This document shows positions 1 through 6,040 of a DNA stretch of 11,757 bases, piece after piece; within the stretch, counting starts at the first letter, position 1; each line of letters opens with the position of its first letter. Location of the stretch: contig DASVQH010000497.1 in assembly GCA_036389195.1 (NCBI GenBank), positions 1-11,757 of the forward strand, read 5' to 3'. A model generated the notes under the pieces. The model was not told the DNA's origin and made no database searches. It worked only from the letters and a program-made list of their open reading frames with translations. This DNA comes from JACCYI01 sp036389195. Lineage in GTDB: Bacteria > Actinomycetota > Thermoleophilia > Solirubrobacterales > Solirubrobacteraceae. Position numbers and translations under genes: made by a program.

Positions 1-990
1 CGCGTCGGCGCGCACGGCCGCCTGCAGCCGCTCCAGCAGCGTCTCGGGCGTGGCCGCCGCGGCGCTCGGGTGGTGACGGTCGGCGTGCTCGCCGGCGGCG
101 GCGATCACGAGCTGCAGCTCGCGTACGTCCTGGCCCCACGAGGCCAGCAGCGGGTTGCGCGGCAGCTTGCCGCTGCCGTCCTGGGCGCGGTGGCGGACGG
201 GCGGCAGCGCCGCGACGCGCTCCCACAGGGCCGGGGACGGGTGCAGGACGAACAGGTGGACGTCGCGCCCGGCGGCGAGCGCGGCCAGGACCTCGAGATG
301 CCCGGCCGGCAGGCGGGTGAGCCCGAACAGGCCCACGCGCTCGGGGAGCTCGAGCAGGTCCGGCCGCGCGCGCAGGGCGGCGCACGCGTCCGCGAGCCGC
401 TCGGCCGGCCCGGGGACGTCGAGCGCCGCGTCGAGGCGGCGCCACAGCTCGGCCTGCCACGCCGCCTCGGGCCGCAGCGGCCGGCCGGCGCCGTCCGCGT
501 CCTCGCCGCGCGCCCACGCGCGGACCATGTCGGGGCGGTGCAGCGCGTAGCGGTCGAAGAGCTCGGCGACGCGGCAGACGCCCGCGAAGCGCCGTGCCGC
601 GCGGACCTCCGCCGCGCCGGCCCGCAGATGTGCTGCCAGCCGGGCCAGCCACGGCTCGTCGAGCGCCGCGTCGACCACATCGAGCAGCGGCCAGACCGAG
701 CGCTCGGGCACCCACGGGTCGGCCTCCGGGTCGATCCCCGACGCCGCCGCGACCGCCTCGCCGGTCAGCGCGCGCGGGGAGGGGAAGGCGACGTTCGCGC
801 AGATCCCGTCGCCGCGGCCGGGGCTGGTCCCCAGGCCGCCCGACAGCCGCTGCGCCAGCCAGCGCTCGATGCCGCGGGTCGGCACCGCGACGACCTCCCG
901 CGCGAAGGGGTCCGCGGGCGGGGCGAGCAGCAGCTCGCGCAGCCCGTCGACGAGGCCGTCGGCCCGCTCGGCTCGGTGGACGTGCAGCAT
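1..990 (-). CDS. recC: RecC, exodeoxyribonuclease V gamma subunit (N-terminal part, cut by window edge)
   Basis: This is the start of RecC, the subunit of the RecBCD helicase-nuclease that engages DNA ends and scans for Chi during double-strand-break repair. The frame is open for 330 codons from the ATG at 988-990 to the left edge, about 30% of a usual RecC (roughly 1,100 residues). The N-terminus begins MLHVHRAERADGLVDGL. It is followed by VPTRGIERWL (residues 36-45), DGICANVAFP (61-70), a DPW.PERSVWPLLDVVD block (91-107) and FDRYALHRPDMVRAW (145-159). These match the N-terminal helicase-like domain of actinobacterial RecC as I remember it. In-frame GTG (996) and TTG (999) codons lie just upstream, but family starts favour the ATG. 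No strong ribosome-binding site is visible. In related genomes recB and recD usually follow recC, which would put them beyond the left edge; this cannot be checked here. Confidence 0.9.
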   Translation of the reverse strand, partial: MLHVHRAERADGLVDGLRELLLAPPADPFAREVVAVPTRGIERWLAQRLSGGLGTSPGRGDGICANVAFPSPRALTGEAVAAASGIDPEADPWVPERSVWPLLDVVDAALDEPWLARLAAHLRAGAAEVRAARRFAGVCRVAELFDRYALHRPDMVRAWARGEDADGAGRPLRPEAAWQAELWRRLDAALDVPGPAERLADACAALRARPDLLELPERVGLFGLTRLPAGHLEVLAALAAGRDVHLFVLHPSPALWERVAALPPVRHRAQDGSGKLPRNPLLASWGQDVRELQLVIAAAGEHADRHHPSAAAATPETLLERLQAAVRADA

Positions 991-1129
991 GCGCACCAAG
1001 CCTGACCGATCGCCCGGCGGTGCGATTTGCCGTGGGTTGCAAGCAGACGGCACGGTCGGGGCAACCGCGCGGCAACCGGGCGGGCGCAGAGTGCGGCGCA
1101 TCCCCGCCACCCGTCCTCAGGAGCCCCGC
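991..1129. promoter_or_regulatory. Divergent intergenic region between recC and PD40 gene, with spaced GCAACC repeats
   Basis: This 139-bp gap separates two divergent starts, so it should hold promoters in both directions. It contains GGCAACCG twice (1060-1067 and 1071-1078), offset by 11 bp, about one helical turn. An inverted copy, GGTTGC, lies at 1035-1040. Direct copies on one face of the helix plus an inverted copy are typical of a protein-binding site, but in DNA this GC-rich it could be chance. I could not pick convincing -35/-10 boxes. A good Shine-Dalgarno (AGGAG, 1119-1123) sits 6 nt before the plus-strand ATG. Confidence 0.3.
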
Positions 1130-2536
1130 ATGCCGAAGCGCTCGACCGTCCTCACCACCGCCGTCCTGGCGTGCCTCGCGCTCGCCGCGCCCGCATCCGC
1201 CGACTCGATCTCCTTCATGCGCGGCGGCGACGTCTGGGTCGCCGCCCCTGATGGCAGCCGCCAGACGCAGATCACCCACGACGGCGGCTACAGCTACCAG
1301 TCGCGGGCCGACGACGGCTCGTTCATCGCCCTCCACGGCCGCCGCCTGCATCGTCTGGCGCCCGACGGCCGCCTGCTGGCGGACTTCGACACGCCGGTCT
1401 CCGGCGAGCGGACGGACAACCTCTCGTCGTACTTCCTGGGTCCGTTCCGGCCCGAGATCTCGCCCGACGGCTCGAAGGTCGCCTACGAGTACCGCTACTT
1501 CGCGGTCGAGAACGACCCCGGCTGCTTCCCCGCCGGCTACCCGAACTGCCAGGACGTCCGCCAGTGGACGGGCATCGGCTACTCGCACCCCGACCGCCAG
1601 ACTGGCTGGGACGAGCCGGGCCTCGGCCGCCAGTCGGGCTGGACGCACCCGTCCTGGATCGGCAACGACACGCTGCTGCTCTCCGACAAGAGCGTGCAGT
1701 TCAACCTCGACGCCATGATCGACCACGTCGGCGACGGCAACCAGGAGATCCAGGGCTGGTTCTCCGACGACGGCGCGTGGAGCCTGAAGGACGGCGAGAT
1801 CACCCGCCAGGGCGACAAGGCCGCGTTCGTCTCCACCAAGGTGCGCAGCGGCTCGGATCCCGACATCGGCAAGTCCGACGACCAGGTGACGATCTACCGC
1901 CTCAACGGCGCGCCGCCCGCGCTGCCCGAGCAGTGCTTCTCGTTCGGCAGCCCGAACGGCACCTACAAGAGCCCGACGTTCTCGCCCGACGGCGGCCGCA
2001 TCGCCTTCGAGGACTCCGACGGCCAGCTGCCGCCGCGGATCCTGACCGGTGAGGTCCCGCCGCTCGCCGGCGGCTGCCGGCTGCCCTCCGCAGGCGCGAA
2101 CGCGATCATCGAGGACGCGCGCCAGCCCGACTGGAGCCCGGCGGACGTCCCGGCGGTCGGCGCGCCGGTCACGCCGGTGAAGCACGACCCCGTCGCGCCG
2201 CCCGAGGTCGATCCGGCCAAGCCGGCGCTGACCGTGGCCGGCGGCAAGCTCAGGCTCGCCACGGCGCTGCGCAAGGGCGTCCGCGTGAAGGTGACCGTCC
2301 CGGCCGCCGGCCGCCTGACCGCCAAGGCCACCGCGGCCGGCCGCAAGGTGGGCAGCGGGAAGGCGCGCGCGAACGGCGCGGGCGCGGAGTCGGTGACGAT
2401 CCGGCTCACCCGCGCGGCCAAGCGCCGCTTGCAGCGGGGCAGCGGGCCCGCGAAGCTCAAGGTCACGGTCCGCTTCCTGCCGGCGGGCGGCGGCAAGGCG
2501 CAGGTCACCCGGACGGTCGTGAAGCTGAAGCGCTAG
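1130..2536 (+). CDS. Secreted PD40 (TolB-like) beta-propeller protein with C-terminal beta domain
   Basis: This is a 468-residue exported protein. The ATG at 1130 follows AGGAG with 6-nt spacing and opens a clean signal peptide: basic MPKR, then a hydrophobic core, then an APASA/DS cleavage site after about residue 24. The body has WD40-like PD40 strands of the TolB type, notably ISPDGSKVAYE (110-120) and FSPDGGRIAFEDSDG (284-298). The region between them is diverged and rich in Trp, Gly and Asp (145-215). A Pro-rich linker (340-365) leads to a Lys/Arg-rich, Cys-free domain (about 366-468) ending VTRTVVKLKR, of the kind often found at the C-terminus of Solirubrobacterales exported proteins (recalled, not searched). 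The mature part has four Cys (132, 140, 269, 316), which may form disulfides. No catalytic motif is visible, so a binding or scaffolding role is only a guess. The VLAC in the signal peptide is a poor lipobox, and an AxA site lies downstream. Confidence 0.8.
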   Translation: MPKRSTVLTTAVLACLALAAPASADSISFMRGGDVWVAAPDGSRQTQITHDGGYSYQSRADDGSFIALHGRRLHRLAPDGRLLADFDTPVSGERTDNLSSYFLGPFRPEISPDGSKVAYEYRYFAVENDPGCFPAGYPNCQDVRQWTGIGYSHPDRQTGWDEPGLGRQSGWTHPSWIGNDTLLLSDKSVQFNLDAMIDHVGDGNQEIQGWFSDDGAWSLKDGEITRQGDKAAFVSTKVRSGSDPDIGKSDDQVTIYRLNGAPPALPEQCFSFGSPNGTYKSPTFSPDGGRIAFEDSDGQLPPRILTGEVPPLAGGCRLPSAGANAIIEDARQPDWSPADVPAVGAPVTPVKHDPVAPPEVDPAKPALTVAGGKLRLATALRKGVRVKVTVPAAGRLTAKATAAGRKVGSGKARANGAGAESVTIRLTRAAKRRLQRGSGPAKLKVTVRFLPAGGGKAQVTRTVVKLKR

Positions 2537-2563
2537 CGACGCGGCGCGGTGTGCGGCGGCGGG

Positions 2564-3505
2564 CTACCCGAACACCGGGAAGGCCCGCCGCCGCGCCAGC
2601 GTGTCCATGCCCCGCTGGATGCTGCCCTGGATCTCCTCGTACTTGGCCTCGACGAACGCCTCGTCATCGGCCTTGTCCGGGTCGTCGCCGAGGTCGATCG
2701 GCTCCTGGAACGCGGTGCGGATCTTGGTCGGCAGCGGGATCTCCGGCAGGACCGCCGGGCTGATCCCCCACGGGACGCTGAAGGAGATCGGGAAGGTCTT
2801 CAGCCGCGCCACCTTGTCGAGCCGCAGCGCCTTGGCGAGCCCGCGGCCGGAGAGCAGCACCGGCATCGAGTCCGGCCCGCCGACCGTGGAGATCGGGACG
2901 ATCGGGACGCCGGCGCCGATCGCCATCCGGATGAAGCCGGTGCGCCCGGCCAGGACCGCCTCGTCGCGCTGGGTCCAGGGGCGCAGCGAGTCGACCTCGC
3001 CGCCCGGCCACAGGGCGACGTCGCGCCCGGCGGCCAGCGCCGCGGCGATCGAGTCGGGTGCGGCGGGCAGGACGCCCATCTTCCTGAAGTAGTCGCCGAT
3101 GACCGGCGCGGCCATCAGCGCGTCGTGCGCGGTGCCGTGGAGGATGCGCTCGGAGCCGAAGCGCCGCCACCACTGCACGCCGACCGTCCAGGCGTCCCAC
3201 ACGAACGGCGCGCCCGAGTGGATGCCGATCAGGAGCGCCGGCGGCTCGGGCAGCCGCTCCCAGCCCTCGATCTCCATCCGGAAGTAGTAGTCCATGAGCG
3301 GGTTCCAGAAGTACTTCTGGCGGTCCATGACGTTCGGGTCGAACTCGTCGAGCGTCCAGTCGCCGGTGCGCTCGGCCACCCACGCCGCTGCACCCGACGC
3401 CTTCTGGCGGCGCTCGTCGGCCTTCGCGCGCGAGCGCTCGGCGTGCTCGGCGCGCCGGCGCTTCGCCGTCGCGGCGCTGCCGCTTCCGTTCTGCTTCGTG
3501 GCCAT
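2564..3505 (-). CDS. Lysophospholipid acyltransferase-family protein (PlsC/LPLAT-like)
   Basis: This 313-residue protein is probably an acyl-CoA- or acyl-ACP-dependent acyltransferase acting on a lysolipid or another acceptor at the membrane. Residues 1-45 are a highly charged Lys/Arg/Ala-rich tail. The LPLAT core follows. It has the first catalytic block LIGIHSGAPFVWD (His96, Asp104), the acceptor-binding-type block LWPGGEVDSLRPW (165-177) and a late VPIVPISTVGGPDS block (200-213). The His-to-Asp spacing is longer than the classic HX4D, as in some DGAT2/MGAT-like actinobacterial members, so the exact substrate is unknown. There is no clear transmembrane helix. The ATG at 3503-3505 is preceded by a G-run (GGGGGGAC). 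It is the last gene of a minus-strand set with VKOR (46-bp gap) and converges on the PD40 gene, with 27 bp between the stops and no obvious terminator. Confidence 0.82.
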   Translation of the reverse strand: MATKQNGSGSAATAKRRRAEHAERSRAKADERRQKASGAAAWVAERTGDWTLDEFDPNVMDRQKYFWNPLMDYYFRMEIEGWERLPEPPALLIGIHSGAPFVWDAWTVGVQWWRRFGSERILHGTAHDALMAAPVIGDYFRKMGVLPAAPDSIAAALAAGRDVALWPGGEVDSLRPWTQRDEAVLAGRTGFIRMAIGAGVPIVPISTVGGPDSMPVLLSGRGLAKALRLDKVARLKTFPISFSVPWGISPAVLPEIPLPTKIRTAFQEPIDLGDDPDKADDEAFVEAKYEEIQGSIQRGMDTLARRRAFPVFG

Positions 3506-3551
3506 CGTGTCCCCCCGCGTTCTCGTTGCGTCCCGGGCAGGACGTACCCGC

Positions 3552-3959
3552 TCAGGCGCGCAGTAGACGCGCGACGCAGACGCCGGCCAGCGCGGTCATC
3601 AGCCCGAGGCTGGCCAGGCACCACTGGCACGTCGCCTCGATCACCGTGACCGACTCGACGGTCAGGTAGACGCTGAACCCGAAACCGACAAGCGCGACCA
3701 GCGCGCCGAGGATGCGCGCGGCCTCGCCGGCGGCGAGGTTGACGCCCGCGAGCACGAGGTAGCCGAGCAGCCCGAGCAGCGCGACCGGGATCCCCGCGAG
3801 CTCGGACTGCGGCGAGGCCTGGACGATCTCGCACCCGTGGCCGCCGCCCGCGCAGACCGGTTCGAGGTCGGCGTAGTGGACGTAGGTGAGGTAGCCGGCC
3901 ACCCCGATGCCGAGGACGGCGAGGACCAGCGCGGCGGTCCGCAGCCGCGCGTCGCTCAC
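3552..3959 (-). CDS. Vitamin K epoxide reductase (VKOR) family quinone-linked disulfide oxidase
   Basis: This is a 135-residue integral membrane protein of the bacterial VKOR family. VKOR re-oxidises periplasmic or extracytoplasmic DsbA-type partners and passes electrons to quinone, replacing DsbB in actinobacteria. It has the expected four helices (about 8-28, 55-76, 82-105 and 110-133). The loop cysteine pair Cys36/Cys43 (in CAGGGHGCEIV) and the active-site CQWC (Cys111-Cys114) at the start of the last helix are both intact. The start is GTG at 3957-3959, overlapping the TGA of the upstream dsbA-like gene in a GTGA arrangement, which implies translational coupling. Length and cysteine layout fit a stand-alone VKOR without a fused thioredoxin domain; the thioredoxin-fold partner is the neighbouring gene. 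Confidence 0.93.
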   Translation of the reverse strand: MSDARLRTAALVLAVLGIGVAGYLTYVHYADLEPVCAGGGHGCEIVQASPQSELAGIPVALLGLLGYLVLAGVNLAAGEAARILGALVALVGFGFSVYLTVESVTVIEATCQWCLASLGLMTALAGVCVARLLRA

Positions 3960-4708
3960 TGCCCGGCCAGGGCGGCGTCGAGCGCCCCGCGCAGGTCACC
4001 GCCGTCGACCGGCGCGAGCGGCCCGCCGCGGCGGCCGACCAGGAACGTCGGCGTGGCGTCGACCTTCGCGGCCTGGGCCGCCTGCTGGTTGGCGTCGAGC
4101 TGCTTCGTGACCGGGGCGCCGTCGGCGGCCGTGAACGCCTGGTCGGCGTCGAGGTCCGGGACCTCCTTGGCGCGGGCGCGCAGGAAGTCGGCGGTCACGT
4201 AGCCGGAGTTCTCCCGGCCCTGCTGCGCGTAGAAGGCCTCGACGAACGGCCACAGCCGGTCCTGCTGCCCGGCGGCGACGGCGAACCGCCCGGCGGTCAC
4301 GGAGTCGTCGCCGAGGAAGGTGAGCAGCCGCAGCCGGATCCGCACCTTGCCGGGGCGCACGTAGTCGCTGACGATCCCGGGCAGCTCGCCGGTGGCGAAG
4401 CGCGCGCAGAACGGGCACTGCAGGTCGGCGTACTCCTCGACCACCACGGGTGCCTGCGGATCGCCGAGCCAGGCGCCGTCCTGCGGGATGCCCGCGAACA
4501 GCGTCTCCGGCTGCGCGGTCGCCTCCTTCTCGTCGTCGGAGCCGGACCGGCTGACCAGGATGCCCGCCGCGACGAGCACGGCGGCGAGGGCCAGGACGAG
4601 CCCGAGGAGCTTGAGGCGCCGGCCGCGCGTGGCGCGCTGTGCCTCGGCCTGCTCGGCGGCCAGCCGGGCCTCGCGGGCCTTGGCCTTCTCGGCGGTGCGG
4701 CTGCTCAT
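3956..4708 (-). CDS. DsbA-like membrane-anchored thiol:disulfide oxidoreductase
   Basis: This 250-residue thioredoxin-fold protein introduces disulfides into exported proteins. A charged N-terminal tail (1-31, EKAKAREARLAAEQAEAQ type) is followed by one transmembrane anchor (about 32-52). An acidic linker leads into a DsbA/thioredoxin_4 domain: PQAPVVVEEYADLQCPFC with active-site Cys98-Pro-Phe-Cys101, a helical insertion (about 135-205), and the cis-Pro loop ATPTFLVG (Pro220). The start chosen is the ATG at 4706-4708. The frame stays open upstream to 5002, but that stretch lies over the divergent dehydrogenase gene and is not protein-like. The stop overlaps the VKOR start by 4 nt, so the two are almost certainly one operon and one redox relay: client to DsbA-like protein to VKOR to quinone. 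A start-to-start gap of only 40 bp separates it from the divergent dehydrogenase, so promoters must be compact or overlapping. Confidence 0.92.
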   Translation of the reverse strand: MSSRTAEKAKAREARLAAEQAEAQRATRGRRLKLLGLVLALAAVLVAAGILVSRSGSDDEKEATAQPETLFAGIPQDGAWLGDPQAPVVVEEYADLQCPFCARFATGELPGIVSDYVRPGKVRIRLRLLTFLGDDSVTAGRFAVAAGQQDRLWPFVEAFYAQQGRENSGYVTADFLRARAKEVPDLDADQAFTAADGAPVTKQLDANQQAAQAAKVDATPTFLVGRRGGPLAPVDGGDLRGALDAALAGQ

Positions 4709-4748
4709 GGCTTCGGAGGGTAAGGCACTCCGGTACCTTCTCGGCCGC
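4709..4748. promoter_or_regulatory. 40-bp divergent promoter region between dsbA-like gene and SDR gene
   Basis: Two divergent start codons lie only 40 bp apart, so this short segment must carry both initiation regions unless a promoter sits inside a coding sequence. The plus-strand gene has no recognisable Shine-Dalgarno just before its ATG (the preceding bases are CTTCTCGGCCGC). That would suit leaderless or weak initiation, which is common in actinobacteria. I could not identify reliable promoter boxes. Confidence 0.35.
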
Positions 4749-5549
4749 ATGCCCGATCTCTCCGGCAAGGTCGCGCTCGTCACCGGCGGGGCGAGCGGCC
4801 TCGGCCGCGCCACGTGCGCGGAGCTCGCGGGCGCCGGCGCCTCGGTCGTGGTCGCCGACGTCGACGCGGACGGCGGCGAGGCGGTCGCCGCGGAGGTGGG
4901 CGGCGCGTTCGTGCGCACCGACGTCGCCGTGCTCGAGGAGAACGTCGCGGCCGTCGCGTTCGCGCTCGAGCGCTTCGGCGGCCTCGATCTCGTGCACCTC
5001 AACGCGGGCGTCGCCAGCGGCCACGGCGTGGGGGACGACTTCGACGTCGAGCGCTACCGCCGCGCCATGGGCATCAACCTCGACGGCGTCGTGTTCGGCA
5101 CCCACGCCGCGCTGCCCGCGCTGCGCGCGCGCGGCGGCGGCGCGATCGTCGCCACCGCGTCGCTGGCCGGGCTCACCGGCGTCCCGCCCGACCCGATCTA
5201 CGCCGCCAACAAGCACGCCGTGGTCGGCCTCACCCGCTCGCTCGGCCCCGCCCTGGCCGCCGAGGGCATCCGCTACAACGCGGTCTGCCCGGGCTTCGCC
5301 GAGTCGCGGATCATCGCGGGCTTCCGCGAGGCGCTGGTGGAGGCGGGCTTCGAGATCATCCCCGCCGAGACGGTCGCCGGCACGGTCGTCCACCTCTTCG
5401 CCTCCGACGTCAGCGGCGAGTGCTGGTTCATCCAGCCCGGCCGCGACCCCGCCCCGTTCAAGTTCCGCAACGTCCCCGGGCCCGGGCCGCGCGACGGCGG
5501 TGCCGCCGCGCCGGGCGCCGACGCCATCCCGAACTGGACGGGCGGCTAG
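4749..5549 (+). CDS. Short-chain dehydrogenase/reductase (SDR), classical NAD(H)-type
   Basis: This 266-residue Rossmann-fold oxidoreductase has a complete classical SDR set. It has the nucleotide loop TGGASGLG (12-19), NAG (85-87), the structural Asn110, the catalytic Ser138 and YAANK with Tyr151 and Lys155, and the NAVCPGF block (177-183). Asp37 at the end of the second beta strand (VVVADVDADGG) favours NAD(H) over NADP(H). The start is the ATG at 4749-4751, placed by the family N-terminus DLSGKVALVTGG; there is no Shine-Dalgarno. The tail is unusual: instead of the usual GG...DGG ending, GECWFIQPGRDPAPFKFRNV (223-242) leads into a Gly/Pro/Ala-rich segment ending PNWTGG. This may shape the substrate or oligomer interface. 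The substrate cannot be named from sequence. It is divergent from the dsbA-like gene and probably a single-gene unit. Confidence 0.9.
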   Translation: MPDLSGKVALVTGGASGLGRATCAELAGAGASVVVADVDADGGEAVAAEVGGAFVRTDVAVLEENVAAVAFALERFGGLDLVHLNAGVASGHGVGDDFDVERYRRAMGINLDGVVFGTHAALPALRARGGGAIVATASLAGLTGVPPDPIYAANKHAVVGLTRSLGPALAAEGIRYNAVCPGFAESRIIAGFREALVEAGFEIIPAETVAGTVVHLFASDVSGECWFIQPGRDPAPFKFRNVPGPGPRDGGAAAPGADAIPNWTGG

Positions 5550-5598
5550 GCGCGTGTCTTCAGCAGGACTTCGGGCATCGATAGGGGAGGGTTCTGTT

Positions 5599-5623
5599 CG
5601 CGTGTCCCTCGGCGGGGGACGCG
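5599..5623 (+). terminator. Possible intrinsic terminator hairpin downstream of SDR
   Basis: CGCGTGTCCC (5599-5608) can pair with GGGGGACGCG (5614-5623) across a TCGGC loop. This gives nine pairs, one of them a G-U wobble, interrupted by one G-G mismatch. It lies 50 nt past the SDR stop. There is no T-run after it, which is common for GC-rich actinobacterial terminators but makes the call uncertain. Confidence 0.4.
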
Positions 5624-5693
5624 AGGAGAGGGGAACGGCTTGCGAGAGTCGCGGTGAGAAGGGGGTGAACGCGGATGTTGTGCCCCGTTCTCG

Positions 5694-5745
5694 GCGGTGT
5701 TGCCACGTTTGGGTCGCTCTACGACCTCAACGTGGATCGCACCGC
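5694..5745. repeat. Hairpin 1 of the CCACGTTG palindrome array
   Basis: This is a two-tier inverted repeat. The basal stem is GCGGTG (5694-5699) with CACCGC (5740-5745). After a small internal loop, CCACGTT (5703-5709) pairs with AACGTGG (5729-5735). After a two-base irregularity (one G-U pair possible), GGTCG (5712-5716) pairs with CGACC (5722-5726) around a CTCTA loop. The right arm carries the exact 10-mer CAACGTGGAT (5728-5737) that recurs in hairpins 2 and 3. It could act as RNA structure or as a DNA palindrome; both strands give equivalent folds. Confidence 0.65.
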
Positions 5746-5762
5746 TCGGCGGCCGCCGTTCT

Positions 5763-5790
5763 TCCACGTTGTGGCGGGGGACAACGTGGA
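5763..5790. repeat. Hairpin 2 of the CCACGTTG palindrome array
   Basis: TCCACGTTGT (5763-5772) and ACAACGTGGA (5781-5790) are perfect 10-bp inverted arms around an 8-nt GGCGGGGG loop. The right arm overlaps the second copy of the 10-mer CAACGTGGAT (5782-5791). Its core matches the arms of hairpins 1 and 3 while the loops differ. That points to a conserved half-site rather than duplication of one whole hairpin. Confidence 0.65.
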
Positions 5791-5814
5791 TGTTTCGCGC
5801 CGACCGCCTCTCGT

Positions 5815-5853
5815 CATCCACCTTGACCACCACTGGGGTGGTCAACGTGGATG
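5815..5853. repeat. Hairpin 3 of the array, 17-bp near-perfect palindrome
   Basis: CATCCACCTTGACCACC (5815-5831) and GGTGGTCAACGTGGATG (5837-5853) are 17-nt inverted arms with one internal C-C mismatch (5822 versus 5846) and a five-base ACTGG loop. This is the strongest palindrome in the window. Its inner half, TTGACCACC/GGTGGTCAA, is perfect. The right arm carries the third copy of CAACGTGGAT (5843-5852). Confidence 0.75.
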
Positions 5854-5876
5854 GCTCCCTGTGTGGGTGCCCGCCG

Positions 5877-5892
5877 ATCCAGGTTGACCACC
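5877..5892. repeat. Seventh, unpaired half-site of the array
   Basis: ATCCAGGTTGACCACC repeats the half-site of hairpin 3. It is complementary to the right arm of hairpin 3 (5837-5852) with one mismatch, so that arm could pair either with 5815-5831 or with this copy, but not both. It extends the alternating orientation of half-sites to seven. Confidence 0.6.
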
Positions 5893-6040
5893 GCCGCTTT
5901 CCGGTCCTTCGCAGCGGCGAACGGCAGACAACTACTTGCCTACCGATGATGCAGTTCCGCGGCGCGACGCACGTCAACCCCGCAGCCCCACACCGTCCCG
6001 ACCGCGGCGCGCGCCCTGCCGCTCCGCCGCGGCAGCCCGC

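Noticed and set aside
70..1005. Plus-strand 311-codon frame opposite recC
   Set aside because: The minus-strand frame encodes recognisable RecC motifs; the plus-strand product is compositional antisense.
1160..1180. Lipobox (VLAC) in the PD40 protein signal peptide
   Set aside because: Leu at -2 is unfavourable, the hydrophobic core continues past the Cys, and a good APASA/DS signal-peptidase I site follows.
5694..5745. tRNA or known structured RNA at hairpin 1
   Set aside because: There is no cloverleaf, T-loop (GTTCRA) or CCA-end arrangement; it is a single interrupted stem.
5694..5892. CRISPR-like or integron attC interpretation of the array
   Set aside because: Half-sites alternate in orientation and spacing is uneven (no constant-length spacers), so it is not CRISPR. 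I could not find the RYYYAAC/GTTRRRY core-site pair needed for attC, and no integrase or cas gene is present.
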